Origin: Ruminococcus flavefaciens MA2007
Lineage (GTDB): Bacteria; Bacillota; Clostridia; Oscillospirales; Ruminococcaceae
Length of the DNA stretch: 64,000 nt
Assembly (NCBI RefSeq): GCF_000621845.1
Contig: NZ_JHXF01000014.1
Span: 45,827-109,826, forward strand
Reading direction: 5' to 3'
The notes under the pieces were generated by a model that saw nothing but the letters and a program-made list of their open reading frames with translations, was not told the DNA's origin and did no database searches. Both the position numbers and the translations under genes were made by a program. Positions 34,197-42,486 of the stretch are shown here, one piece after another; position 1 is the first letter of the stretch, and every line of letters begins with the position of its first letter.

Positions 34197-35816
34197 ATGT
34201 TCAGCTTCTTTAAGGGTAAAAAAGAAAAGGCTTCTCATGCATCGCAGCTGATAGTCCATACGGATAAAGTTTATGAGAAAAAGCTCCCTACAATAAGCGA
34301 GGAGCGTATAACACTTTCAGTGAATGAGCTTCTGGACGGCAAATATACCTATGCGCAGGTTCTGCTTGAAAACTTCTTCTATGTAAATGCTAAACTTCAG
34401 AAGACAATAGCTCGGTCTCTACTTGAAATGCTGAACAGCCTTTCGGCTAAGAAGTGGTATGCTTTTTCCGATTTATGCCGAGGTTATTCTTGCTCAAACT
34501 ATCTTATGCCCAGAAACATATCGCAGGTTGACATTTCAAGAGCTAAATATCCGCATTTGTCGGACGATGAGTACGCAGCTCTGCTTTGTGTCGGAACATT
34601 TCACTACAACGGATATTTTCGTGAGGAATGCCTGCGTAAGCTTGCTGATTATAACGGTCATCTTTGCTATTTCTATATCCGCATGAACGACTGGGTTAAG
34701 GAAATACGTGATGCTTCCGCGGAGCTACTGAATAAGCTTTTGCCGAAATGTCCGCTTTATGATATAATAAAGGATACTCCCATACTTGAAAAGCTTCATT
34801 TTACACGCAGACGATCCGAAAAGCATTTCGGGGATATACTCTCAATAATATGCGGGAGAATAAAAAACGAGCTCAACGCTGAACACATAAGCCATTTACT
34901 GGGAGAAGAGCCTTATGTAAGGAATTCTTTCTACAGGTTTGGCTGTCAGAACGAGCTTTTCGGGAAGGAAATACTTGATTTCATCATTGAACATGAGCCA
35001 TTCGGAAACAGCAAGGAGCGTGTTCTCATGCACAAGCTCAGCAGATTTGACTGCTCCGAGAGCGATTATGAAAAGTATATCCGTCACAAATGTCCTAATG
35101 TCAGGTATACTGCCCTGCTGAAAAATTATGAGGAGCTCGGCAGTGCATGGGACGGGCTTGAAGAACTCCTTACGGACAAGTCATCAAAGGTAAGAACGTT
35201 GGCAGCTTTTATATTAAAAAAGTATAAAGGCTTTGACGCACGTGAATACTACCGCGGACTTCTCGGCACAGAAAACACATTGATAGCTCTTACTGACCTT
35301 GGAACATACGGCACAAAGGCTGATGCAGAAGCCGTAAAGAGCTTTATTTCTTCGGATAATACTGCCATAGCGAGGAAAGCTCTCCATACCTACGGAAAGC
35401 TGATGGGCGCTGAGGGAGAAGATACCTACTGGGAGCAGCTCTGCTCCGAGGATAACCGAGTGAGCAAGGAAGCCTACCGTATTATTACCGAGAACCGCAT
35501 AATTTACAGTCCCGAAAGCCTATGGAATGAATATCAGCGCCATGTCAATCAAGCTCACAGGGCACGTTTTGTTCATCTGCTGTGCAGTCAGACAGACTGG
35601 GAAAGAATAAAGTATCTTGTGAAGCTTTACGTTGATGATAGTCTTGATAAAATTCTGAAAGAAAAAGTCGCTGACTCGTTATGTTCTCAGAATGTTTATA
35701 AAAGACTTTCTGCCGAGACCGCCGACGAACTGATATCAGTCATTAACGAGCATAAGTACAAGCTTGGAAAGCTTGCATATGGTCTTCTTTTTGATATCGA
35801 AAAAGCAAGAGATTAA
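34197..35816 (+). CDS. HEAT-repeat-like protein of unknown function
   Basis: A 539-residue soluble, almost entirely helical protein. The middle and C-terminal parts have degenerate HEAT-like repeats, each with a paired helix and conserved Asp-Val-Arg turn: KSSKVRTLAAFILKKY, DNTAIARKALHTYGKL, EDNRVSKEAYRIITEN and CPNVRYTALLKNYEEL. The ATG at 34197 follows GAGGTG, preferred over TTG 34179. The reading frame is visibly GC-richer than the defence genes before it and may be native. HEAT proteins act as protein-binding scaffolds; partners unknown. Confidence 0.65.
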   Translation: MFSFFKGKKEKASHASQLIVHTDKVYEKKLPTISEERITLSVNELLDGKYTYAQVLLENFFYVNAKLQKTIARSLLEMLNSLSAKKWYAFSDLCRGYSCSNYLMPRNISQVDISRAKYPHLSDDEYAALLCVGTFHYNGYFREECLRKLADYNGHLCYFYIRMNDWVKEIRDASAELLNKLLPKCPLYDIIKDTPILEKLHFTRRRSEKHFGDILSIICGRIKNELNAEHISHLLGEEPYVRNSFYRFGCQNELFGKEILDFIIEHEPFGNSKERVLMHKLSRFDCSESDYEKYIRHKCPNVRYTALLKNYEELGSAWDGLEELLTDKSSKVRTLAAFILKKYKGFDAREYYRGLLGTENTLIALTDLGTYGTKADAEAVKSFISSDNTAIARKALHTYGKLMGAEGEDTYWEQLCSEDNRVSKEAYRIITENRIIYSPESLWNEYQRHVNQAHRARFVHLLCSQTDWERIKYLVKLYVDDSLDKILKEKVADSLCSQNVYKRLSAETADELISVINEHKYKLGKLAYGLLFDIEKARD

Positions 35817-35884
35817 TATGCGTCTGGAAAGCAATGATAACGTCGAGATGTTATCGCCATTCCATGAAGAAAAAGGAGCAATAT

Positions 35885-36739
35885 ATGTTGAAATACAATT
35901 TAATAGAAGCAAATAGTAAAGGATTTACGATAAAGAATTTTATATTATTCATCAAAAGTTCTTTACTATACTTTTTTCCTTTATTTACGTATATGATAGT
36001 TTTACATTGTTTCAGTAGTATCATTAATAAGTACAATGATGTAAACACAATTATGATATTAAACTTCGCTTGTAAATTGGTAACAATACTTCTGTTCTTG
36101 TTGATTTGGTTTATTTATACAAAAATATTTAGGATGGATAGCGGTATTAATTCTAATAAAAATAGAATCAGCTTACTAATATTACTAGAATTAGTTTTGT
36201 TTAAACTTGTTGTTTATCTATTCGGAAACTGGCTTCTTTTTACGGTCATATTCAAGCAATCTGTAAAAAATGAAAATTCACTCACGTTGAATGTAGGAGG
36301 TAAAGTTATATCCTTTATTTCAGTGGTTATTTTAGCTCCTTTGCTTGAAGAATTATTATTCAGAGCTCACATTTTAGGAGTACCAAAAAAAACATCTGAA
36401 AGTGGATATCACGATATCTTTAAAATATTAAATATGATTTTAGGCTTTATATTTTCAATATTTGGCTTCGCCTTGATTCATTTTGCATATGATGATTTTA
36501 ATGTTGCTCGTTTTATTTCGTTGTTAATATCTGGTGTTTTATATGCATTAGTATATTATAAAACAAATTGTCTGCAATATCCGCTTTTTATGCATATAGC
36601 TACAAATTTTGTTAATACAGTTTTTCATAATTTTCTATTTGTAAATATGTTGAAATACCTGCCGATAATAGCAACAATTATGTTTCTGATTATACTATCA
36701 ATTGAACGGCTGAGAGTAAATAAATTAAAGGGGAAATGA
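35885..36739 (+). CDS. CPBP-family intramembrane metalloprotease
   Basis: A 284-residue polytopic membrane protein with about eight hydrophobic segments. The CPBP (Abi/RCE1-like) catalytic motifs are present: APLLEELLFRAHILG (EExxxR, ~160), FALIHFAYD (FxxxH, ~200) and YPLFMHIATNFVN (HxxxN/B, ~235). In Firmicutes such proteases process bacteriocins or give bacteriocin immunity. The ATG at 35885 follows AAAAAGGAG. Its stop overlaps the next gene's start region, so the two are coupled. Substrate unknown. Confidence 0.85.
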   Translation: MLKYNLIEANSKGFTIKNFILFIKSSLLYFFPLFTYMIVLHCFSSIINKYNDVNTIMILNFACKLVTILLFLLIWFIYTKIFRMDSGINSNKNRISLLILLELVLFKLVVYLFGNWLLFTVIFKQSVKNENSLTLNVGGKVISFISVVILAPLLEELLFRAHILGVPKKTSESGYHDIFKILNMILGFIFSIFGFALIHFAYDDFNVARFISLLISGVLYALVYYKTNCLQYPLFMHIATNFVNTVFHNFLFVNMLKYLPIIATIMFLIILSIERLRVNKLKGK

Positions 36740-36741
36740 AG

Positions 36742-37290
36742 ATGCAGAAAACAATTGAAAAAATCATGAATACTGTTGACAGGAAAAAAGTCCAGAGCTG
36801 CTGTAAAAAGGCACTGAAAAAGTGCAGCTTTAAATCAGCAAATGATCTCGCGAATATTACTGATTTGGCAACATGGCTATATATTTATGGTTATTATGAA
36901 GAGGCAGCATCGGTATGTGATCTTTTAAGTGAAGTTGAGTTTAACGGTAACTATAATATATGGTGGCAAATAGAGTATTCATATTGTCTGAAGTCAAGAA
37001 TACTTAGGGAGCAGTGTAAAGACGAAGAAAGTAAAATGCTCTCAGAGATTATCAATCGACATAGAGATCCCAAGTTATACGGAAATCTCATCAATTGGTA
37101 CAGAGTGACACTCAATAAAAATATCAGCAGTGAGGAAAAAGATTCGCCTAAAAACTTTGGGTATGTTTGGCGAATTATAAAAATCAAGCATGCTATAAGT
37201 AATAGGGAAGCTGGTGGGCACCCAATTCCTGATGAAGAGTTTGATCAGGATATAAAAGAGATCGTTGATATATTAAAACAGCTGAAATAA
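36742..37290 (+). CDS. Small helical protein of unknown function
   Basis: A 182-residue soluble protein, mostly helical. TWLYIYGYYEEAASVCDLL and FNGNYNIWWQIEYSYCLKSR suggest TPR-like helical pairs. I recall similar proteins (DUF6707-like) next to other small genes in gut Firmicutes but cannot verify this. The ATG at 36742 gives better spacing to AAAGGGG than the overlapping ATG at 36736. It is translationally coupled to the CPBP protease gene, which may point to a related job. Confidence 0.5.
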   Translation: MQKTIEKIMNTVDRKKVQSCCKKALKKCSFKSANDLANITDLATWLYIYGYYEEAASVCDLLSEVEFNGNYNIWWQIEYSYCLKSRILREQCKDEESKMLSEIINRHRDPKLYGNLINWYRVTLNKNISSEEKDSPKNFGYVWRIIKIKHAISNREAGGHPIPDEEFDQDIKEIVDILKQLK

Positions 37291-37375
37291 TGATTTAAAT
37301 TAGAATAATAATTGATAGTTAAATGCTTAGGAGTTAACCGCCTATGGCTTCTATAACTGTAGAGGAGATGATAAT

Positions 37376-37920
37376 GTGAACTTTTTATGCTTTTGCTGTA
37401 AAAGTCGTATCACGAATGATAATCAGAAACGTCATCTGATCGAAGGTGCAGGTATACATAATATAGGATATCATCTGGCATGGATGGAATGCTCAAAGGA
37501 AGAATTGTCTCTGCCGATCGATAAAAGACAATGGCTTCACACGAATCAGGTTCCAATCACTGGAGAAAAGTGTATACTCAAGGTAACAGCGCCTTTTGAC
37601 GAGGAAATAGGCGATACATTCACTACGGTTTTCGAGCCGTGGCAAATGTTCCTGAACGGTTGGGAAAGTACTGAAAGTCCGAACGATATCGGCAAAGCCT
37701 GTACTGTACTTTGCCGCTTTGATGAGGTCCTCTGTTCGGACGATTTTTCTGCTATTACGTTGAGTTAGGCGATATATTTAACTGGATATATAAGGACGAC
37801 GACAGTGGTGAATATTTTATTGACCCGAAAATTACCGACGCACTCCCGAACGCAGGATATAAACCGCTTCCGGACATCAGAGAAACAGCTATCGAAGAAT
37901 ACTACGACAGAAACAAATAA
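37376..37920 (+). pseudogene. Frameshifted hypothetical gene (two parts)
   Basis: The first part (37376-37768, 130 residues, GTG start after AGAGGAG) begins MNFLCFCCKSRI, with CxC-type Cys residues, and ends prematurely. The sequence then stays open in another frame, reading YYVELGDIFNWIYKDDDSGE and ending EEYYDRNK at 37920. That continuation has typical protein composition but no start or ribosome site of its own. A single-base change near 37750 would join both into one ~180-residue protein. Either a recent frameshift or a base error. Function unknown. Confidence 0.5.
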
Positions 37921-37963
37921 TCGAATAACGACGAGACTATAAATGAAAGCTTCGACGAATAAT

Positions 37964-37991
37964 GTACCAAGCCCTTTATTTGGCTTGATAC
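37964..37991 (+). terminator. Hairpin after the frameshifted gene
   Basis: GTACCAAGCC and GGCTTGATAC form a 10-bp stem with one mismatch and an 8-base loop. No T-run follows. Its right arm overlaps the next promoter, so it may be regulatory instead. Confidence 0.4.
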
Positions 37992-38013
37992 ATATAGGAA
38001 TATGTGCTATAAT
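37985..38013 (+). promoter_or_regulatory. Promoter of the MBL-fold gene
   Basis: TTGATA (37985-37990) and TATAAT (38008-38013), spacing 17. The spacer holds the small dyad CATAT-AGGA-ATATG. The gene starts about 40 bases downstream. Confidence 0.55.
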
Positions 38014-38054
38014 ATTTATATATTTTCATTGCTATTTAAGTAGGAGAAAGAAAA

Positions 38055-39458
38055 ATGCCTTATTCAAATGAATTAATGAGTATTAGAAAAAATACAGCTT
38101 CAGAACTAAAAAAAATACTTGGTTTTGATAGGAATTTGACGTATGACAAGTATAAAGATTCAGCATTTGAGTCGGAAAATATATATGCTCAGATTAATAA
38201 AATAGTATATCACTCAAAAAATTTCTATATTTCAGGGGATTTATTTACTGATTCTTTAATAGAATATGATGAATACTACTTCAATGAGCAACAAAGACTA
38301 CCAAGACCAGTTGTGTGCTTTTTTGAAACAAGAATTCCGTTAAAAGCCATAATTGAACCCAAAGATTATTTATCAGAGACTTTAAAAAAAGAATTACAAG
38401 ATCAAATTAATATAGTATCTACTGAAGGTTCTGATAAACATGATATTAAAATTGAAACAAATATTGAACAAAAATTAGATCAGATGACTGATGAATTGTA
38501 TAACAATCTATTGTTGATTTCTCTTTCAGATCGTAGAGATGGATATAGATCGAGAATCTATTTCTCGGCAAGCCCATTTAGACAAAATATCACCTACATT
38601 AAGTTTGTTTGTCAAACAGACAATCATGTGCCTTTAACATTACCTACACTGTCTGAACTAAATTCGAATGATGTTACTAGTATTTTGAATAGTATTGAAC
38701 CTCAAATTTTGAATGTTTATAATGTTGGACAAGGTAACTTTACGGAATTAATAGATAATAAAGGATTTCAAAGAAAGATAGTCTTTGATCCGGGAATAAC
38801 ATGTACCAAAAGTCATAACCCATATGATTTAGCAATAAAAGAATATGGGCAATTGAATGCTGACTGCTTTTTTATTTCTCATTTCGATACTGATCATTTT
38901 CTAGGTATAATTTATTTAAAAGATGACCAATTTCAAAGCAACAAATTGTGGATTGCACCTGATCCAACAAGTATAAAAAAATTATCAACAAGTGCGCGCC
39001 GTATTATATGGTTTTTACATAATAATGCAAAATTTAGGATAATCAAAGATTCAACAAGTTATTATACGTTCAATAAAAAAATAAAAGTATTCAGAGGCAC
39101 TGCTGATCCTAAATCAGTAACTGATAATGGAAAATACATAAATGGTTCAGGAATAATGATTTCTGTAGAAGGGAAAAGAAAAACTGCATTATTAACAGGT
39201 GATTGCCTGTATGAATATTGGAATAAAGATGTTCCTGAGGAATGTGATTACTTAGTTGTACCTCATCATGGATGTAAAGTGGATGCGGTTAAGATTGAAG
39301 GAAAACAAACAGACAGATCTGAAGCAATAATATCTGTAGGTAATGGTAATTCTTATGGCCATCCTAATTCACAACATATAAAAAAGTTGTTAGATAAGGG
39401 GTTTAATTCTGTCTTACTTACAAAAAATATTACATTAAAGGTATATGATCTGGATTGA
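38055..39458 (+). CDS. ComEC-like MBL-fold hydrolase with extra N-terminal domain
   Basis: A 467-residue cytosolic protein. Residues ~215-460 form a metallo-beta-lactamase fold of the ComEC/Rec2 C-terminal type: LNVYNVGQGNFTELI (~216), ISHFDTDHFLGI (HxDxDH, ~274), TALLTGDCLYEYW (~378) and LVVPHHGCKVDA (~397). The N-terminal ~210 residues are unrecognised. Unlike ComEC it has no membrane segments. Stand-alone proteins of this type cut nucleic acids or cyclic nucleotides and are found in some defence loci. Ribosome site TAGGAG, promoter at 37985. Substrate not predictable. Confidence 0.8.
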   Translation: MPYSNELMSIRKNTASELKKILGFDRNLTYDKYKDSAFESENIYAQINKIVYHSKNFYISGDLFTDSLIEYDEYYFNEQQRLPRPVVCFFETRIPLKAIIEPKDYLSETLKKELQDQINIVSTEGSDKHDIKIETNIEQKLDQMTDELYNNLLLISLSDRRDGYRSRIYFSASPFRQNITYIKFVCQTDNHVPLTLPTLSELNSNDVTSILNSIEPQILNVYNVGQGNFTELIDNKGFQRKIVFDPGITCTKSHNPYDLAIKEYGQLNADCFFISHFDTDHFLGIIYLKDDQFQSNKLWIAPDPTSIKKLSTSARRIIWFLHNNAKFRIIKDSTSYYTFNKKIKVFRGTADPKSVTDNGKYINGSGIMISVEGKRKTALLTGDCLYEYWNKDVPEECDYLVVPHHGCKVDAVKIEGKQTDRSEAIISVGNGNSYGHPNSQHIKKLLDKGFNSVLLTKNITLKVYDLD

Positions 39459-39543
39459 TTATTCTAGTTTAACACAATAAGAAACCATGAATAGCATCAA
39501 ATTAGAAATACATAGAGTAGAAAATATAATTTCTGTTTCCCTA

Positions 39544-39572
39544 TTGACAAATTAATCGAAATATGTTACAAT
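39544..39572 (+). promoter_or_regulatory. Strong promoter of a candidate small RNA
   Basis: TTGACA (39544-39549) and TACAAT (39567-39572), 17 bases apart. There is no gene downstream before the terminator at 39709. Confidence 0.55.
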
Positions 39573-39578
39573 ATTAAA

Positions 39579-39737
39579 GTAATAGACAGGTTTATACGCA
39601 TTTAGACGAAATGATTTTTACGCAAGTTGCGAAAAATAGCGATTTAACGTATGTCATCATTTCCGTCAATGATTCACATATGTGCATGACTAAAAGTATG
39701 ATATGCAGGAAAAAGCCCGATGTTTCGGGCTTTTTTG
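39579..39737 (+). ncRNA. Candidate small RNA (~160 nt)
   Basis: A consensus promoter is followed, with no open frame of useful length, by a strong intrinsic terminator at 39709-39736. Inside, GACGAAATGAT (39605-39615) can pair with ATCATTTCCGTC (39656-39667) with one bulge. This encloses a small CGCAAGTTGCG hairpin. No known RNA family was recognised. It is adjacent to repeat copy A. Confidence 0.4.
39709..39736 (+). terminator. Intrinsic terminator of the candidate small RNA
   Basis: AAAAAGCCCGA and TCGGGCTTTTTT form an 11-bp stem with a 4-base loop and a six-T run. An almost identical terminator stands at 47782, in repeat copy B. Confidence 0.85.
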
Positions 39738-39975
39738 CTACCCAAATTTCGGATGATTTCTTAAAAAATGAAGTATGACATTGGGGCTTTATAGGCCTCT
39801 GGCTGGATTTGAACTCTCACAAGAACAGATTTTGGAGTAGAAATAGGTCGATATACAAGCAAATAGCAGCTTTTTCAAACAAAAATAGTACACAAAGTTT
39901 CAGACTCGATTTTAGTGGTTTTCACGAAATGTGAAAACACTGGAATCGAGTCCTTTTTTGTTTTCCAGAAAACCG
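39709..39975. repeat. Dispersed repeat, copy A
   Basis: Partly identical to 47782-48045. Shared blocks in order are the AAAAAGCCCGA terminator, ATGACATTGG, CTGGATTTGAAC (complement of a tRNA T-arm box) and AATAGTA-ACAAAG, followed by a long imperfect hairpin. The hairpin runs from GACTCGATT to AATCGAGTC with central GTTTTCAC-GAAAT-GTGAAAAC at ~39920. Differences in the stem between copies largely keep pairing, suggesting a selected structure. Confidence 0.6.
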
Positions 39976-40091
39976 ATTGATAGTAAATCTATCAGCGATT
40001 TGTGAGCCTTTTTTGACGGCATCGGTGGCAGGTCGGGAAACTACACAACCAAGAGCAACTAAAGCCGCTGTGAACGATTTATGAGCCCACG

Positions 40092-40122
40092 AAAAAGCGA
40101 CAGGAAAAACTGTCGCTTTTTT
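40092..40122 (+). terminator. Intrinsic terminator in mobile-element debris
   Basis: AAAAAGCGACAG and CTGTCGCTTTTTT with a 6-base loop. No intact gene lies just upstream; it probably ended a lost element gene. Confidence 0.75.
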
Positions 40123-40200
40123 ATAAATTGTTATATTTGACTTTCTTTTGTTTTGTTAGTTCCATGCGCATGGATTAAGCTCGCCTCTGTCTCTCAGTGA

Positions 40201-40494
40201 CTTGAGTATACTGAGCGTTTCAGATGTAAGATTAGCTTAGGTCTGCCGCACAGAGCAGTAACGGTATACTGCTACTTATGCGACAGGTCGAATAAACAAG
40301 GAGAATGCTTCCCGTCAGCCAAGACCATAGCTATGGATCTGAGCATAAGCCGAAGGACCGTATTCAGAGCTCTCAATGAACTACTTGATAAAGGACTAAT
40401 AGAGAAACAGCCACGACTGCGTGATAACGGAGGCTCGAGCTCGAATCTGTATAGGCTGACGGATGTTCAAAAGGAGGTGGATGAGAATGTTTGA
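40201..40494 (+). pseudogene. 5'-truncated winged-helix DNA-binding protein (replication/plasmid type)
   Basis: An open frame of 97 codons without a usable start encodes LGLPHRAVTVYCYLCDRSNK, then CFPSAKTIAMDLSISRRTVF and ALNELLDKGLIEKQ. This is a clear HTH_36-type winged helix as found in plasmid and ICE regulators or replication initiators. The frame is closed upstream by a TGA at 40198, so the natural N-terminus is missing or the start codon is non-standard. Its 3' end overlaps the start of the conjugation gene. It is most likely a remnant of a conjugative element's first accessory gene. Confidence 0.6.
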
Positions 40495-41425
40495 TTGGAT
40501 CGGTGATGCCATTGACTGGATAGGTGATGGAATATCGTCGCTGTGGGATAACACGGTGGGAGTAGTAACAAGTGAAGCAGCCAGAGCTATATTTGATGTA
40601 ATGTTCGATTGGCTGTTTATGCTTGTATATGATGGCATAGCGGATATTTTTAACTTCATCAACGAGTCAACAACAGACCTGTTTCAGCTTGGCTGGATAC
40701 AGGCGTTTATTTCGTTGTTCCATAATATAGGCTGGATATTGTTTATCACAGGCATGGTGGTAGCGGTATTCGATACGGCAATAGCCTATGAATCAGGTCA
40801 TGGGAATATTAAGGATACCTGCCTTAATATACTGAAAGGATTCTTCGCCTGCAGCCTGATAACGGTAGTACCGCAGAGACTATACTCATTCTGTGTGTCA
40901 CTGCAGCACACGTTTTCAAATGATCTTGTAGGAGCTTTGATACAAGGTAGAACAGCTACGCTGACGAGTGCAGGATTAGATGCTTTAGAAACTCTCAGAG
41001 CAGATATGTCTCTGTCAAGCCTGTTTTTCATAATACTATTTGGATACTGCACTATCAAGATAGTATTTGCAAATATAAAGAGAGGCGGTATCCTGCTGTG
41101 TCAGATAGCGGTAGGCAGCCTGTATATGTTCAGCGTACCGAGAGGATATACCGACGGCTTTGTATCATGGTGCAAGCAGGTCATAGCGACCTGCCTCACG
41201 GCATTCCTGCAGACAACAATACTCTTCCTCGGACTGCTGACCTGTCCCGATCACCCGATACTGGCGGCTGGTATATGCTTATCTGCAAACGAGGTGCCTC
41301 GTATAGCTCAGATGTACGGCTTGGATACCAGCACAAAGGTAAATGTTATGGCAGTAAGTCATGCCGTTAATATGGGCTCCAGAGCAGTAGGACTCATTAA
41401 GAACGCTTCAAAGGTAGCAACGTAA
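40487..41425 (+). CDS. Conjugal transfer membrane protein (TrbL/VirB6-like)
   Basis: A 312-residue polytopic membrane protein with about six hydrophobic segments. It starts with amphipathic MFDWIGDAIDWIGDGISSLW, and NIGWILFITGMVVAVFDTAI, SLSSLFFIILFGYCTIKIVF and ATCLTAFLQTTILFLGLLT form its helices. Composition and length match the TrbL/VirB6-like (DUF6045-type) proteins of Tn1549-type integrative conjugative elements. AGGAGG lies 9 bases before ATG 40487. Only this gene and a stub downstream remain of the transfer module, so conjugation is not expected. Confidence 0.7.
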   Translation: MFDWIGDAIDWIGDGISSLWDNTVGVVTSEAARAIFDVMFDWLFMLVYDGIADIFNFINESTTDLFQLGWIQAFISLFHNIGWILFITGMVVAVFDTAIAYESGHGNIKDTCLNILKGFFACSLITVVPQRLYSFCVSLQHTFSNDLVGALIQGRTATLTSAGLDALETLRADMSLSSLFFIILFGYCTIKIVFANIKRGGILLCQIAVGSLYMFSVPRGYTDGFVSWCKQVIATCLTAFLQTTILFLGLLTCPDHPILAAGICLSANEVPRIAQMYGLDTSTKVNVMAVSHAVNMGSRAVGLIKNASKVAT

Positions 41426-41437
41426 GGAGGTGGCCGC

Positions 41438-41572
41438 ATGAAAACATATATATACCCTGATAACCTCAGAGCAAGCATAAAGCTGTGGTTCTGGTCGGTC
41501 AGAGACTTCATAATCATATGTGCAGGCATCATTGTTTCTGTTGCAGTACTCCACTGCTTTATAAATCTATAG
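41438..41572 (+). CDS. Small conjugation membrane protein (PrgI-like stub)
   Basis: A 44-residue frame: MKTYIYPDNLRASIKLWFWS, then a hydrophobic segment IIICAGIIVSVAVLHCFINL, then stop. YxxPxNL followed by a membrane helix is how PrgI/TcpE-like mating-channel proteins begin. Those are usually ~90-130 residues, so the gene is cut short. A TAAGGAGG ribosome site overlaps the previous stop. After it, the sequence changes to unrelated minus-strand remnants, marking a deletion or insertion junction near 41573. Confidence 0.5.
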   Translation: MKTYIYPDNLRASIKLWFWSVRDFIIICAGIIVSVAVLHCFINL

Positions 41573-41576
41573 CTTG

Positions 41577-41654
41577 TCAGAGAAGAATCGTTAATAAGTT
41601 CTTCAATACGTCCAAGAAAGAGATTTTGATTGTCAAAATTGAAATTTTTTTCAT
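41577..41654 (-). pseudogene. Truncated 25-residue gene stub
   Basis: On the minus strand a perfect AAAGGAG precedes ATG 41654. The frame (MKKISILTIKISFLDVLKNL) stops after 25 codons, exactly where the conjugation stub ends. It looks like the 5' end of a gene cut by the same rearrangement. Function cannot be read. Confidence 0.3.
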
Positions 41655-41891
41655 GATTTTTTCTCCTTTACGGTTGTGAATTTTTTGTAGATTCTAATCC
41701 CAAAGAGAGATTAGACTTGTCCTACGGAGTTTTATCCTACGGATATATATTCATTTGTATACAATATGTAGAATTTTTCTCTTCTTATACTTACTTTTAA
41801 CCTATATATCAAAAGACTTAACTTAAAATTATACTTAGAATATTTCTTCACTTGTAAACAGTTTGAAGCTATATACCGTCGAACTGCGATT

Positions 41892-42117
41892 AATAAAATA
41901 TTTTGTACGTGTTGTATAATACTCCACGCTCATTATAGCTAACATCTACATTGATTAGACCTGCTTCATGTAGCCCTTTTATGTATCCACCAATATCACT
42001 GACTTGTTTACCAAGATTATCCGCTATTTCTTCATAAGTGACTTTTGTATTCTTTTGCAAGTTTCTAACTAAGCAAAGATATACAAGGTATTCACATGGA
42101 TTGATAATCCTATAAAA
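41892..42117 (-). pseudogene. 5'-truncated winged-helix (HTH) fragment
   Basis: An open minus-strand stretch of about 75 codons reads FYRIINPCEYLVYLCLVRNL, then VTYEEIADNLGKQVSDIGGY, then HEAGLINVDVSYNERGV and a stop near 41892. This is a winged-helix domain (helix-turn-helix plus wing). No start is available, and the frame is interrupted at ~42117, where it meets an unrelated plus-strand fragment. It is probably the C-terminal part of a regulator brought in by a mobile element. Confidence 0.5.
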
Positions 42118-42351
42118 ACGACAACAGCCATTAAAACCACCACAAAAACAACAACTGCAAAAATCGTAGTCACTACCGCATATGTCAAACCTTCAACGCA
42201 ATATGTTGCGAATACAAATTCTCATGTTTTTCATTACGCTTCTTGTGCTTCAGTAAAGAAAATGAAAGAAAGTAACAAATGGTATTTTAATGGTTCTCGA
42301 GAAGAATTGATAAGGCAAGGATATACGCCTTGTCAGAAATGTAATCCTTAA
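42118..42351 (+). pseudogene. C-terminal fragment: Thr-rich linker plus Ada-like Cys domain
   Basis: The plus strand is open for 77 codons without a start. It reads a Thr/Lys linker (TTAIKTTTKTTTAKIVVTTA) and then the small zinc-binding-type domain YVANTNSHVFHYASCASVKK, ending in GYTPCQKCNP. The pattern Nx(S/K)xxFHxxxCxxV...GYxPCxxC matches the Ada-like module found at the C-terminus of secreted nucleases and competence MBL proteins. The N-terminal catalytic part is missing. A terminator follows. Good evidence for a cut gene and the junction near 42117. Confidence 0.65.
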
Positions 42352-42354
42352 ATA

Positions 42355-42382
42355 AAAAGAGCAGTCTACGGACTGCTCTTTT
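42355..42382 (+). terminator. Intrinsic terminator
   Basis: AAAAGAGCAGTC-TACG-GACTGCTCTTTT, a 12-bp perfect stem, follows the Ada-like fragment and converges on the secreted vWA gene. Confidence 0.85.
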
Positions 42383-42486
42383 GTTATAGCAGACACCTCA
42401 ACATCAAGAAGTTTGTGTTGTCTGCGTTTTATAGATGTGATATACAAATCTCAGATTAAGATTTGCAAATGTATGTCATAAACAGA

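Noticed and set aside
39772..39850. Possible minus-strand tRNA with CCA anticodon in repeat A
   Set aside because: A T-arm-like box is present, but anticodon and acceptor stems do not pair. At best a decayed tRNA.
39840..40092. Open plus-strand stretch after repeat A (EPFLTASVAGRETTQPRATK)
   Set aside because: No start or ribosome site. It looks like non-coding repeat sequence read by chance.
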